A DNA stretch of 64,000 bases. It comes from Stichopus chloronotus. Its lineage: Eukaryota > Echinodermata > Holothuroidea > Aspidochirotida > Stichopodidae. Each line of letters opens with the position of its first letter. The stretch's first letter is position 1. The notes under the pieces are model-generated. The model searched no databases and had not been told where the DNA came from. It worked only from the letters and a program-made list of their open reading frames with translations. This document shows, one piece after another, positions 36,685-49,947 of the stretch. Location: the NCBI GenBank assembly GCA_021234535.1, contig CM037843.1, positions 2,112,198-2,176,197 on the forward strand. The letters are read 5' to 3'. The translations under genes were made by a program, and so were the position numbers.

Positions 36685-38485
36685 CTTTTATTCAATACCA
36701 TAAACAATTGCACACTTGAGGGTTTAACTCCACTTGATTCCATTCGTTTCCAAATCCACTGGCAAATCCTCTCTGCTGTTGTGGCATCGACAGGCTCATA
36801 TACTAATATTAGACCATTTCCATTACCTCCGACCGTTGTTGATACTGGATGAGTATCTATTACAATCAACTTTCCTTCCATGTGAATAAGGGTATCAGTT
36901 GGCCACATGTAAAAAATGTTGCCGTGTTCTCAGTAGCTGTTTGCAACTTCAAAATGCAGTCATGTAATTGCTTTTTACCAGCAGTTGACATGTAAGAGAA
37001 CTGACATAACATTTCTTCTTCAAGGCTAAGTGAATTCTTTGATACAACTCCACATTGGCATAGTATAGATAATGCTTCTGATATATCATACATTTGTTCC
37101 ACATTTCTTTCAGTATTGAAATGGTATGGAGCATTTGCAATAATTTTCTCCACTTTTGCCTTCAAAGAATCTACAAAATTATGTTGTCTCTGTTTCTTTG
37201 TAATTCCATCCCAGTAGATCAACTGCAATGCACAGTGACAGGAAGGAGCAAGCATTGGTGCCATCACTAGCTGGCCATGCACCTGGGTCCACACCTTGAC
37301 ATATTTGCTCATCATAATAGGTCAGAGCTGTACTTTGGCTTACAGACAGTTGTATACTGATTTTTCTGTCTGACCTTGTGACCTCTTCCACAGATCTCAT
37401 GCCTGAGCTGGATTCATCTTTGTCACTTGGATATTTTGGATGCTTTGATGTTAATGTTAACATTTCCACAACTTCATTTGCTAGAGGTCGGCAAGAGACA
37501 TCAAATGAGGTAAACTTGTCAAACACATGTTCCAAATGTTTCCACTCTGAGAGATGAAGGTATTTGTACTTTGTGGATTGCTGGGGTTTTTGCTTGTTTC
37601 TGAGTAAACTTTCAAGAATGGAAGTCCAATTTTGACCTGATTGGAAAACTTCTTTCGAATATGGTGCCTTTAGATCTGGGTTTATCATATTAAATAATGT
37701 CATCCCAAAAGGCCAAATATCTGCTTTTTTAAAGTCATCATTTGTCATACCAAGGTTGCATGTAGGTGGATGTTTTATTTCAGGTGCCATGTAGACTGGT
37801 GTTGCTCTTTGAACTCTAGAAGTATGTGTCTGCACCAAGGTCTGGGTCTGAATGAGATTTGACCGACTCTCTCCGAAATCTGTCAGCTTGCATATGATGG
37901 GGTTTTCTCTAATTAGTGCCGCTCTTTTCAGTGAATCACCTTTGATAAGGTTATAATGTGAATTTGAAACTAAAACGTTTCCTGGCTTGAGATCTCTGTG
38001 CACAACATTTTTCTCATGCAAATACTGCAATCCCTTTGCTACATCTAATTCAATGTTTGCTGGAAAGTTTTCAAATCCAATAAAATCTGATGTTCTGTCT
38101 ACAAGGTCCAAAACCTCCTTGAGTGAACTTACTATTTTATCTGCCTCAAACAACTGAAAGTCAAAAGATATAAACTCCAGCATTATTGCAAGTGGCTCAT
38201 TACAAAAGCCTTTGAAAGAAACAATATTCTCATGTCTCAATGCTTGTAGAATAGCTGCTTCTTTCTTAAAACTCTTCTCCTCATCATCTGAGTTCATCAT
38301 TCCAACTTTTTGACAACTATCTTCTCTCTCGAATACGTTCCTGTAAACACAGTGCCATAAGAACCATTCGCAAGATACTGCAGATCGATGACGTCTTTCC
38401 ACAGGAAACTCTCACCTCGATGAACTTTTCTTTGTCCCAAACTTTGGAATTTTGAAAGCCATCTTGCCACTGCAATGTCATGCAT
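36685..38485 (-). pseudogene. protein kinase plus cysteine-peptidase-like domain (first exon of the kinase-transposase gene)
   Basis: From an ATG at 38485 the frame gives a glycine-loop variant (ANGSYGTVF) and the VVKK lysine. A frameshift in a five-base T run (38307-38311) follows. The kinase then continues: Glu-containing helix, HRDLKPGN (about 37977-38003), DFGES (about 37866-37880), VYMAPEI (about 37777-37797) and DIWPFGMTLF. After a linker comes a peptidase-like domain with candidate Cys in DGTNACSFLSL (codon 37248-37250) and His in IDTHPV (codon 36849-36851), followed by GGNGNGLILVY. Frameshifts lie near 37200-37230 and in the A run at 36911-36916. A donor GTAATT ends the exon. The upstream acceptor at 38570-38571 suggests a 5' untranslated part to 38569. 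The kinase is Ser/Thr-like by HRDLKPxN. The peptidase family is not certain. Confidence 0.7.
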
Positions 38486-40239
38486 GAATAGGAGATAAAA
38501 GTGTTTACATTATCTGCAGTGATGCAACAAGCTGATGTAGGATTCATTCTAGCACTCATTAAAGTTGATCTGAAAATAAAATATACAAGGTTTTCACAAC
38601 TTGAACCCAAATGACCAGAGGCCTCTGTAGAAAGCAGTAAGGTACTTTCGCTCAATAGGTTACAGCAATATATCCCATGTGTCCAAGCTTCCCTTCTTGA
38701 GATATCATGTTCCTAATATTTTAACAATTTTACCCTATTTGACCTTTCAGGAATGACCTTTGACCACCATAGAAACAACGGTATTTTTCTACTTAATATA
38801 ATGCATTGTAAGGGCAAATTATCAAACATTTCCATGATTCCGAAATCCAGATATTGTGTTAACATTGTTTTCAATTAGTTCCTTTGGTTTTAAAATTGTT
38901 GCAACATTTTTAAGAGCAAAAAGCTTTTCTATGGTATTTCATTACTTCATGGCCACATTAGCCTTCTGTGGGGGCCGTCTAAGATTTATGTCCCAGGTTT
39001 GAGAATTGTCAGGGTTTCCTTGCGTGAGATATCATGCTAACAAGCAGAGTGTAACAAATGCACCCACACACATATACGCATACACATGCGCCATCATGAA
39101 TGTAAAAGTTTCTCCTATCATAATAAAAAAGGAGCCTTGACACCAGTGCCTTTAAGGTATGACCATGTTTGAAAATAAATGATTTTAAGTTATTTACTAC
39201 AATATTTTTTTTTCCATTCAGGTCAACCACGATTGTGGAAAAGTAAAATAGCTGTCAGTACAATGATTACTTCAATTATTTTTTTAAAGTAGTCTAGTGT
39301 TTCTATTACGATCTGAGAACTTACATCCCAGGAATGCAGCCACATTAAAAAGTATGCGTACCACCAAAAATCCTTGAGTCCTCCCATCTTGAAAATGCAT
39401 ATGAGTTGCATGCAATACATACAGTAACTGGCACTGTGTCAACACTATACCATATCCAGTGCTACTATTCTTACAACAAAGTAACATACGCGAAATGTTA
39501 ACAAATGTGAATACCTTCAATCACACAGCTTTGTACCATTCATTACCAACCACTTAAAAAAAATACAAACAATAAAATAATAAACCCAAGTGTGACTACC
39601 CAGGCTGCCTGTGCATTTACTTCAGAAAACATTTAGTCCCATACCTAAGCTTTCAACATAATGTTAGTATATTACTGTGGGTTTAAAATTGCAGCAAAAG
39701 ATACAATGGTTTCCTAGGGTCACATAGGCCACCAAACCTGCCACAATTAGAAGACCATGGGAAGAGAACTGAGAGCTTATCATAATGAGTCATAACAACT
39801 ATTTCACGGTTATATTAGAAAGCTCATACAGAAAGAATATCACAGCAATCACAAAAATTCATGTACTGTAAGTCCTAACCTCATGAGTTTTGTGCACAAA
39901 CATTTTGCAGCTTACCCAAAGAATTAACCACTGTATTAAACTCTGTGTCTAAGTGCAGTGGTAAATTGCTTACACAAAACTCACTGGGGGTCTGAAGAAT
40001 TTTGTGTTGCTTTGGTACTGAAGGAAATGTTTCCAAACTGCTGACTATTAGCCAATAGGATCAACCCAATAGGGGGAAAATAGACAAACTACAGAGTTTC
40101 TTGTATCTCTGCTATCAATGTGTTTGGGCAGACTTTTCTTTGTAACCCTGTAATATATTGTGTTATGATTGGGAAGATTTTGCACTGATCTTGATTGCAA
40201 ATTTGAGAAGGAACATAAGCACATATTGGCTTTATCACT

Positions 40240-40385
40240 CTGCACTTAAAGTGATTGCGTGTGTGCTGAAAAACCAAGAAGATAAGATCATGTTTGATCT
40301 TAACTTTTTCTATATTTTTAAATGTACACGCAAGGTTGTACATGAACGGACTATGTCTTTCAATGAAGGAAAATGACAGTAACTT
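40240..40385. repeat. dispersed direct repeat, copy A
   Basis: The stretch including ATGTTTGATCTTAACTTT, TGTACATGAACGGACTA and AAAATGACAGTAAC is found again, diverged, at 41465-41610 in the same orientation. Confidence 0.65.
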
Positions 40386-41464
40386 CTTCGAAAAGCAATA
40401 GGATTGGCATAAAAACAGTAAAAAATAGACATCATATTGGAAAATTAATGGTTCTTACTATAAGCGCCTACATAATGAATATGCAGCAGTACAGGTCTCA
40501 CTAGTGTATCAAAAACATACTACTCAAGTCATCACTCCTTTGTAGGTATCAGGAATTGTAGTATTTGGTGAAAGGAAGCACTGTATTTACAAATAACCTA
40601 CCAATTGAACACAACATTGCGAGGTCAGTGATCCTGAGTTGTTTTGACTAACTGAATATTCAATACTAGTATTTTTCATATTGGCTTGCTCAAAGAAGCA
40701 CACCGTTGATTTGAATGAAAACTGTCAACCACTACATTATTGTATTCTACACTTTTTTGTTGTTATGTTAGAAGAATTTAAAATCGTATAGCAGAATTAA
40801 CAAACTGAAACCTACTTTTTCCCAGATTGTCTGAATGGTGTAATTAAAAGCCTTAACAAACTTTTGGAGATGAAATTTCAATGTTTTTACTTTCAGCATA
40901 CTCACACAATCACTTTTAGGGAAAAGGTATAATACTTCAAGGGGGTTTTACAGATTTTTTGATTTGGTGATTAAGTCATTAGAAATGTTGCATCCCATAG
41001 ATGCAAGCAGTGGGAGGAATTTGTGTCCCTCGGTGAAAACTGGACCCAGGATCCTGCATTCTTAAAAAAAAAGCTGCAGCAAATGTAAGCATATTTTGGT
41101 CATTGGTAACCACCAACTTATGTCTAACGTTTTTTGTAACTTTTCAAATTTGTTTGACCGATTCATATCAACTAAGATGGCACAAACACAAAAACTTAAT
41201 TAGCAGACTTTGTAGTTTATGCCATCTTGGTTAATGAGGATCAGAAAAGAAATGACTGAAAAAAAATATGTTAAAATAATTATTGCTACATCCTGGGGGA
41301 TTTTCCGAATGAGTTAAAACTAAGGTTTATGAACTATTTTTATAAGTATTTTATTTTGGATTTCCACCATCTTGGTTGACCTGTATTCCAAAGTGATACA
41401 TATTATTGAAACGTTTGTAGTCATTTATTCTTAAATATCACCGTAGGCTATATTAAAAAGATTG

Positions 41465-41610
41465 TGAGTGTACTGAAAAAGCAGAAGGATAAGACTATGT
41501 TTGATCTTAACTTTCACTTTTTCTCTTTTTTTGTGATACTTTCAAATGTACATGTGAGGTTGTACATGGACGGACTACATCTTTCAATGAACAAAAATGA
41601 CAGTAACTAC
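41465..41610. repeat. dispersed direct repeat, copy B
   Basis: Counterpart of 40240-40385. Shared blocks include ATGTTTGATCTTAACTTT and AAAAATGACAGTAACT, with a small insertion of T-rich sequence. Confidence 0.65.
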
Positions 41611-43919
41611 TTTGATTGCAGGTTGGGTGCATGCAGCATATTTTCACATTCCTGTTGCTCGTGCTAAGAATTACAAGGTTAACAACATGCCCTCTCTCTC
41701 TCTAGCAGTTCTTTCAAATAACCTTAGTTTCACCTGGTTATTGTATGCCTTCCATAGCAAATTTAGGCCTAACCCTTACAATAACAGGTACACCAAAGCT
41801 TGTCTTATTAGGCTAACCAGGGCCAAGGGTCTAGAACTTGAACAGACCAATTGGAAGTTGGCCTGGACCTATAGCATAATTGTAATAATATTAGGCCTAA
41901 AATTATACTGGAAATGTGATTCCTTGTTTAAATTTTGGACTTTTTTTTTCTTTTTGGCATGTCTTTAGTTTAGCCTTTGTCTAAGCTCATTTATTCGGTG
42001 AAACATATCAAGTAGGCCAATATCGATGTAAACCCATACGCTGTTTAAGTATCTGGAATGATTAGATTGTGCCTATATTAAAGGATCATGCTATTACAAG
42101 CCTGAAAGACAAGACAAAGCTGCGTAGCCTATAAGCTATATTGCTAATTGGAGAAATGCAAGCTTCACGCACTGCACCGATGGATTATGGGATTGAAAAT
42201 GGATTATCGTTCACATGATGGAATTTTTGCCAACTGTGCAGCATGCACACATACCTTGCCTACGGTACCTTCAGAGGTTTGAATTGCTTTTTGGATGCTT
42301 TAAAATCTAGAGAGTTTTTATGCATGAAAAAGGAAGAATTTAAGTTATTTCTTTCTATGAGAGGCGTTGTGCTCGGTACTGAAAAACACCACTGATGACC
42401 TTGCAGGGCATATTGGGCCAAAAAGCTTGGACTAGGCCTAGAGCCGTGAAACAGAGTGATGAGAAGGCAGAGGTTGTGACTGAGAGATCTAAGCAACAAA
42501 CATTAGTGCTTTCTGGAGGAATGGTCCACCTAAGGCCTGAATGTATTTCATCTGGTTGGGAGGCATCGACAGAGGGTTTGCCACTTTGCCTGACACCACA
42601 AGAGCTCATATTGCTAGCAAAGTTAGAACTGATAATAGGTGGCTCAACTTTGGGAATGTAAATGTTCATGTAATGGGTACAATAAATGCTGGTTATCTGG
42701 AATGGGGTAAGTTTACCCTCTGGACCTGTTGGCTTTCCCCAGGCTAAAGTTTCGTTACTTTCCTCCCACTGAAACTCCACACTAAGCTACACACTCAACC
42801 TGAAAGTGTATTTTGTAAAACGTAATGCTGTACCTAGGCTAGAGTCCTGTCACCTTAGCTCCTTAGCAACGTGTGTGGCGCTGTTGAGCCCTTTGTCTTA
42901 GGGTTCCTTTATAGAGAACCCTACTTTGTCTTTCCAGTGTGCATTGCATGTATAGGCTACGCACTCGTCGATTAGCAACATAGCTAGGCTGGGGCCTAGC
43001 TTTAAAGTTGGTACAAGAGTGTATAAACAGGGAACAGCCATGTAAGTGGTGTTATCCACTGCTGTTACCTTGTGTCCAACCGCGCCTACTATGCCGGACA
43101 AATCTGATAAGCCTGCTCAGGATCCAAGCTTGAACTTACCGCCCACAAACAGTCTTGGCCGTCCGGACAACAAAAACATGTCACCATGTCACGCCATCGG
43201 AGACTTTTACAACTTGACTTCAGAATGCGAGGCCCAGTAGATTCATGTACGCAAAAACTACAAATGTAGATCTTAAAACCTTCGTGATTGGTTGGATGTT
43301 AACCAGCCAATCACAACTCACGACACGTTCAACGTAACGTTTGGGTGCAGAATTCTTAACGTGTACTTTAACAATGACTTCCCTCATTGCGTTTGCCTTA
43401 CGACCACTGTACTGTGAGATCACTGCACGTGTTGACAGAAGATACTTCAGTTAGGGGCCACTGATGGGTGTTTGGATGTAAATACAGTAATTTATGTGAC
43501 CGAGTGTAGTGGTACATACAGGCTTACATTGTAAGGAACTTTTTCGGTCAGCTATTCACCGCGGAGAAGTGAATTCAGGACGGTCACCAAAGAAAAAAAA
43601 AATGTACGCTATGGGCACTCTGAGTCTGGACGTGGGGCGTCACAGCTCACCTACAAAATACAAGAAATTCAGTGACACATTTGCATCATCGTTAAGATCA
43701 TGTGTACTTACGTTCATTTTGTTTCATACCTGAAGTTCCCGACTAAGATACAAACAAAGATTTTTAAGAACTCTTATTTTGTGGTAAAAAAAAACTGCTT
43801 AAAATGCGGATCACTCTGATACACGTACAAACTTTCGATTATTTCTTTGTATTTACAACCACGTGCCAAACGAAATCACGCAGGTTCGAAGTACAGTCAA
43901 TATCTGCAGTAAAACATGG

Positions 43920-44115
43920 GATCAACCCTTCAGTCAGACATATTTTCAGTCAGTCCAACATGTTTTCAGTCCGACAAGTTTTCAGTCCGAAAGTGAAATG
44001 CACATTTTTAGTCCGAAAGATAAACTTTTTTAGCGAGAACGTAAAAAAGACGTTTTCCGAAAGTACACGCTTTGAGTCCGAAAGTTTCAGTTCGACAAGT
44101 TGTCAGTCCGTCATG
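43920..44115. repeat. imperfect tandem TTTTCAGTCCGAMAAG units
   Basis: About ten irregular copies of a 14-20 base unit centred on AGTCCGA(A/C)A are present. Frames through it give Phe/Ser/Val-rich peptides with no known motif. Confidence 0.65.
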
Positions 44116-46740
44116 ATTTTTATGTCATCTCAAAACACCTAATATGTGTTACTGTTTTTCATGCATTTATTTTTATCTGATTAGGCCGTATTGAGAAATT
44201 GCAGGCATGGAATCATATTTCAAAGCTTCGTACAGCTTGAAACACTCGGGAAGTGCTGTTTCCCGCAATCTGGGTTTGAAAAGCCAAAAGTTTTGTTATA
44301 CGGTCCGCGTCAACGGGATGGTGGCGCTCCACTCAGCCCCTCCAATACTTGTTTACCTTTATGTTACGCTCATGGGTGCAGGTGTCAAAGAAAGTCAATT
44401 CTGCAGCCTAATTGGGCGACTAAAAATGGCAAACATGATTCTTTCTAGACAAAGGGGAGGCGGTAACCCATCCCCTTAGAAATCTCCTCATGCCTCGTAG
44501 GTCTATCTGTGGACGGACTGATTTGAATTCCTGGTTCAAGCCTTGGTGGGCGACACCCTACCTCTATTCCCCTCCGTTAGGAAGGCGGTCAAGTACGGAT
44601 GCATGAGTCGACTTTGCCCTCAGTTCACAAAGAAAAGAAAAAAAAGAAATCATGCTACACCCCTGAAACAAGATGAAATATCCCCTAAAAAAGGTAGAAT
44701 AGGCTATTTGGTGATGTATTCAAGCCAAAGATTTGACACAAATTTGCATCACGCCTGTATTACGTGCGCAAATACCCTTAGCCCCTCCCTCCATCAACCA
44801 GATCAGAGAAAGGCGCCCGGACGAAATTGCACCAGAGGAGAACGCTGGTACGGTGAAATCTTTTGAACATCTTACATCTATGTAAACATTCAAAAGTTTG
44901 GGTGTCCAAAGTTACGCACCGTAATTTCAGATTCCGCGGCAAGTTCACTCTCCACTGTTGAACATTTGTGGAATACTTCCTCCAGCTTAAGTATAGGATT
45001 TCATTGCTACTAGTTGAATCACCATATGACGTGCGAGAACTTAGGCGTGTGAGGCCGACTTTCAACTGATGTAGCCCGCGAGAGACGGTCAAACCAGTCA
45101 GGTCGCATCGTGTAGGATCGTGGTGAAACCTCTCAACATGTGCATGAGGAAGGCATTAGGATTCATGAGAGCGTATTCGCGGTGTTATATCAGGGGAGTT
45201 AATATATACAGGCGAAACTTGTGCATGACAGAGAGGTTTACTTCCTACCAATCGGACAGTGTATCGCTTTGAGTCAGCAGATTACGATGTTGCACTGCGC
45301 ATACCATGTGATTTATCATGTGCGTGTAGACCTAGCACTTGCCGATAAATGCTACGTAGACCTGTAATGTGACACAGCATTGTAGGTATGGAACTGAGCA
45401 CTATAGTCAATAGGCTATACGTGCAGAGCAGCCTGTGTCAACTTATCGAGGGGCGGTTGGGGAGCCGGGGGGTAGGCATTAGACAGAATAAAAGACTATA
45501 ACACCCGAGGAGGGGATGCCACATCCCAGTTTGTTACTCATTTCCATACGCCTTGTGTATGAGTATGAAATACAGTTTCAACTAGTAGAATTGTGCTTGC
45601 CACAAGCCCCTTGGGACTGTGGACATATGCTGCACCTCGTGATTGCAGATCCACCCAGTAACACGTACTACTTAGGCTAATAGATATGTACATCTTAAAT
45701 GAGATGACACAAACAAATAAGCCTAGCCTAGATGGTATAACGGCACGCACTAGGAGCCACGATGTATCGCTTCGAGAACGAGCACGAAACACCACCACAG
45801 TGAAAGAAAACTCACACATGTCAAATAATGCCTGATATAAATTAAGCTACAAACTCTGTTAAAACAGAAGCCGGAGTAATGCTAGGCCTAATATAATCCG
45901 CCAGCAACGGATTCTGGCGGTAAAGATACTTCTTCAAATAGCGAAGTAAAATTAATATGGTAAAAAACAACGAAGAACACAATGATCGCACTATATGTCG
46001 TTGGTCGTGGTATGGTAGTTATCAGTATAGTACACGACTATACCAGGCAGCTTGGGCATTAGCTGCACAGGTCACTGTCAGTACAAGCTACAATGAACAG
46101 AGTTGCTACCGGGTGGGAACGACTTGAAGCAATCATTTCCTCTATTTTCCCTGAGTGAAAGTCGGTAATATTTCGGAAGGGTTCTCTGTGTTACACACTC
46201 TGATAAAATTCAAGATTCAAAGGGTCTTGCAAGCAGGCTAAAATGGCGATTAGCAGTTAATAAAACAATAGAAACGTCTGCGTCACTGTTCACCTGTACG
46301 TTGAATCTGCATTTTACTTGTGTGCGCAGGAACATATACATAACTATTCATGGGCACCAACGCAGATGAAAATCAGAAAAAAAAATCACATGACTCGCTG
46401 AGTAAATCCAAGAATCGAAGCTATGGGCTTGGACTAATTCGTTCCTCATAATGCTACCTCAGTCGTTAAGAACATAATTTTATTTAAGCCAACATGTATG
46501 ACGACACATGAAAAATACTCTGCAATGCAACCATTAAAAGGTAATAAGACGACAAACAGAAGATCGGCACGACCATGCCACGGAAATGCTCCCCCAAATA
46601 AAAAAAAAAATTCAATAACACATCGAAATTTTCGATTTGAAATGTGCGGGGCACATTTGAGAAGACATTATCATGGTAGTGGGTACGCGCAGTACGCCTG
46701 TCTGACTCCCTCTGAATCATATTGTATTTCGGCGGATTTG

Positions 46741-46806
46741 GGGTGCATTTGGTTTTGGGTGGTTTTGGGTGGTTTTGGGTGGTTTTTGCTGGTTTTGGCT
46801 GGTTTC
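46741..46806. repeat. GGTTTTGGGT minisatellite, inverted partner of 28866-29070
   Basis: Short array of GGTTTTGGGT units followed by GGTTTCATGTTTTACAAATG and CCCATACGCGCG. The right flank is the inverse of the left flank of the array at 28866. This points to two copies of one dispersed repeat in opposite orientation. Confidence 0.75.
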
Positions 46807-46809
46807 ATG

Positions 46810-49800
46810 TTTTACAAATGCCCATACGCGCGTATAGAGAAACTGCTTTATGTTTGCCGATATCGATTGCCTCTTGTACGCACATACGGTCGTACAATCA
46901 TGTATACTACATCACTGTGTAAAATTTTCAGCCGTTTGATTTAGCGGCCGGACAGAGTTGCGGTTAGAGAAACCGCTATTACACTGGAAGATAGAGGGAA
47001 CCGAGAACTTGATAACATTGCCGTGGTAAATTATCGTTCAGCATGTACATAAAAACAAACAGCTTTTCAAACGCTTACTAAGGACCTAGCGTAATGAAAG
47101 CCTAGCGTGAATAACAGTACTGTCAATAGTGTACAGGTTTGACAAAAGCAGCAATGTGTTTGTTGAGGGGAACGCAACATCGTGGTCATTAAAACCGCAA
47201 AGACTTAAGGATTGACAAACATGCTTCTTTTTTTCCGTTAGGGTCTCGACATAATAGAAAACCAGAGTGAGGAATTTTTAACTGAGAAAAAAAGAGAGAA
47301 TGGGCAAAATAATACCGCTCTCTCTGTGAGGTACTGTTCGCTAACGATATGCAATACAAAAGTAGGCTGAATTGATTAAAAGTTAGTTGCAAAAAAGTTG
47401 TCATGTACGTATTGGTACATAACTTTTTACATAACAATAAACACATCGGTTTTTTCATCAACTTTTCGTACGTTAGAATATCAAACCTGGGTTTTGGTGA
47501 AAAAAAACGTTGTGCAACTCCAAATAGCTCCGTATTCTCAAAGGAGAGTCCACTTAAAAGAAGGTACTTTTTATTTCCCTCGCGCCGAAGGCTGTAGTAT
47601 AACGTTGCTGTAAGGTTACACATAAATATTTTGTCTTTACCCAGTTGGCATTGGATGCTGCTTGCTGTAAAGTTTTTCAGTTGTTTTCTCTGCATGGGGC
47701 TAATTATGCAGCTGTAAGCTGCGCTCACAGGTGGTTTTGAAAAATTCTGGGACGAGCATGACCAGGGTCTTGACCCAGATATCTTAAGAAAAATAGAGGT
47801 AGAAAAAGTTTCCAGGCCATTCTTTTCAAGGGAAAAAAAGTAATTGGAGCAAAGTACACCTGTGAAAGTTGCGCCGAGAAGCAAGGGGGGGGGGGGAGGG
47901 GAGAGTGGCCCAATGTTGACAAAAGTTGGCCGACTATTCCCAGTCATTTTTCAAACAAAAAAAGATACGTAGCGGGGAGATAACAGACTGAAGTAACGGC
48001 ATACACTGGTGCACAAAAGCAGTACACTACCGCAGTAAAAGGACAATCATCTGGCTTTGCAGTGATCGCATACTGATTGGTTGCAATGTGCGAAGACAGC
48101 TCTTTCTTGTTCAGATTTGTTTTCCTTTCTTTTGACGTAATCCAAATTTCACTGATTCGAAGCAACAAAAATATAGACAAGGATTTACCAGAGACATATA
48201 TGTGCAAGTATAAACAGAACTGAGTAGCTGTGGTCCCTATGGGCATTGTGTCAGTGCGCTATTTGCCTCTTAAACAAGGATAGCCTACATTTCACACTTT
48301 TACAAAATCAGGCGATTGAATCCTTCAGGATTTGGTCTAAATTACAGTACATGGAGATTCCATATACAAAAGACCTACTAAATTATTAAAGTAGATTATA
48401 TCTTAATTTTAAGTCATGCTATCAAACTACTTTTTTTCTATAAAGAAAATGAAAGTGTAATTGATTGGATTAGTTAACAATTTTTCAACAATTCATTCAA
48501 TTTAATGTCGAAGTGAACAGTATGAGTTGTTAGTGAAAGGGAGTAGGGGGGGGGGGGGGGGAACGGCATGACTATCACGTAGGTTGCTGTCTGATGTATC
48601 TTATCAAATCGGTATAAACTTGCGGTTCGCAAGCCTCGCAATCTGGAAATTTAATGGAATTAATAATGAAAACTTTGACATTAACATGGGATTCTTTTGT
48701 GCACGGACACTGCATGTTTTGGTGAGTTATTTCTTTTATGCATTATATGGAGCCAACTTAAGTGTGAGACTCGGTAGAACAAGGCCTGCTTGTAATATTT
48801 AAATTGGAACTTAGCAATTATGAGAAACTGCCTCATATCGCTCTGGATTGGTGAACGCTTTTTTTTTCTATTCTTTTCTGAATGCAGAATTGAGTTTCAA
48901 CAGGAATTTCGTTTAGGCTAGCAGAAAATCATATAAAGGCACTGAATCATCTTGTATAAAGTTAATCATGTTGCATAAAGTCCTTAGCCTTTTGTCTGAC
49001 CTCCTATGTCACTCACATTGGCTTTTGCTACAGTTAGTAAGGTCTCTGTAATGTAAGTCATATGATTTCGTTTTTGTTTTCGCTGCACCAGCCAACCGGC
49101 GTCAGTGTTGGTTTGGTCAACAGGACCATACACTCATTTGCATTAAATCATGAGAATCGTGCCGCAGACGTAGGCCTACGCATTTTTAAGTTCGTTATCA
49201 GCAATTTTTTCCCAATTTACCACTAAATATGGTTTGGCGGCTCGCATAAAACTGAAACAACAAAAACGAGTAAGACAAAAACTACGGACGACGATTTCCC
49301 GCTATCGCGGAAAATACCAATTTTGGGGAAAGTTTCTAAAATAAGATATATTTTTACGTAGAGAAAGACAATGATAAAGTTTACATGCCTTGTAATTATT
49401 ATTAGTAAATAAGGACGGAATGAAGACACAGGAACATTTTTTCTGCATTTCATTCTGCATGACTCATGGTGGGTAGAGAAAATTGATTTGCAAGCAAAGT
49501 TTGCAAAGATTGCATAAAAACAATGAGATTTTGAAAGTGGTCATAATCGGTTCTGTGTAATCGGTAGCACTCTGAATTTTACCAATGTTGAGTATTAACC
49601 GATTTAATACCCAATCATCGGTATTAAATTGGCATTAAAGTATGCCAATTATCTAACAGATGATTGATGGAACACTAGTAGTTTTATGGTAAAGGACATG
49701 ACACCTGACCATTACTCCATAAGAAAAAAAACACATCAATACAGTTAATTCCTTTTTTATTTGCTAGGCTAAATGCAATAAAAACCTGGAAAACCTGGAT

Positions 49801-49930
49801 ACTATGCAGTTTGGCAAACTTAAGAAACCTGTTTCGGATAACAGATTTTAGATGCTTGCATAAGCAAAATATACCATACTCTAATCTTCAAGTTTAATCT
49901 ATTTCATCAACATCATGTTTAAATACAAAG
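46810..49930. other. unannotated intron sequence
   Basis: A 252-codon open frame on the minus strand (47189-47947) has no recognised domain and no clear splice signals. Poly-G runs lie at about 47886-47895 and 48547-48561. An inverted cluster of AATCGGTA/ACCGAT words lies at 49545-49625. Nothing else is supportable. Confidence 0.35.
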
Positions 49931-49947
49931 CAATCAAAAGTACGTAC

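Larger units (their letters stand above)
27142..49947 (-). other. 22.8 kb first intron, containing a nested gene
   Basis: The donor GTACGT (49947) and the acceptor at 27142 join GAC TTC ATT G to GT TCT GGA, giving D-F-I-G-S-G-V-F. The intron contains the kinase-transposase gene (38485-32109), a hairpin, two inverted copies of a CCAAAACCAG minisatellite and several unannotated stretches. In the stretches not listed separately (for example 27661-28850, 29071-32100, 38700-40200, 41620-43900 and 44120-46730) I see no feature I can support. Confidence 0.65.

Noticed and set aside
42355..42780. 141-codon minus-strand frame
   Set aside because: It overlaps plus-strand frames of similar quality and has no recognised motif.
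47189..47947. 252-codon minus-strand open frame
   Set aside because: No domain, no composition expected of a conserved protein, no clear splice sites, and several overlapping frames on the other strand.
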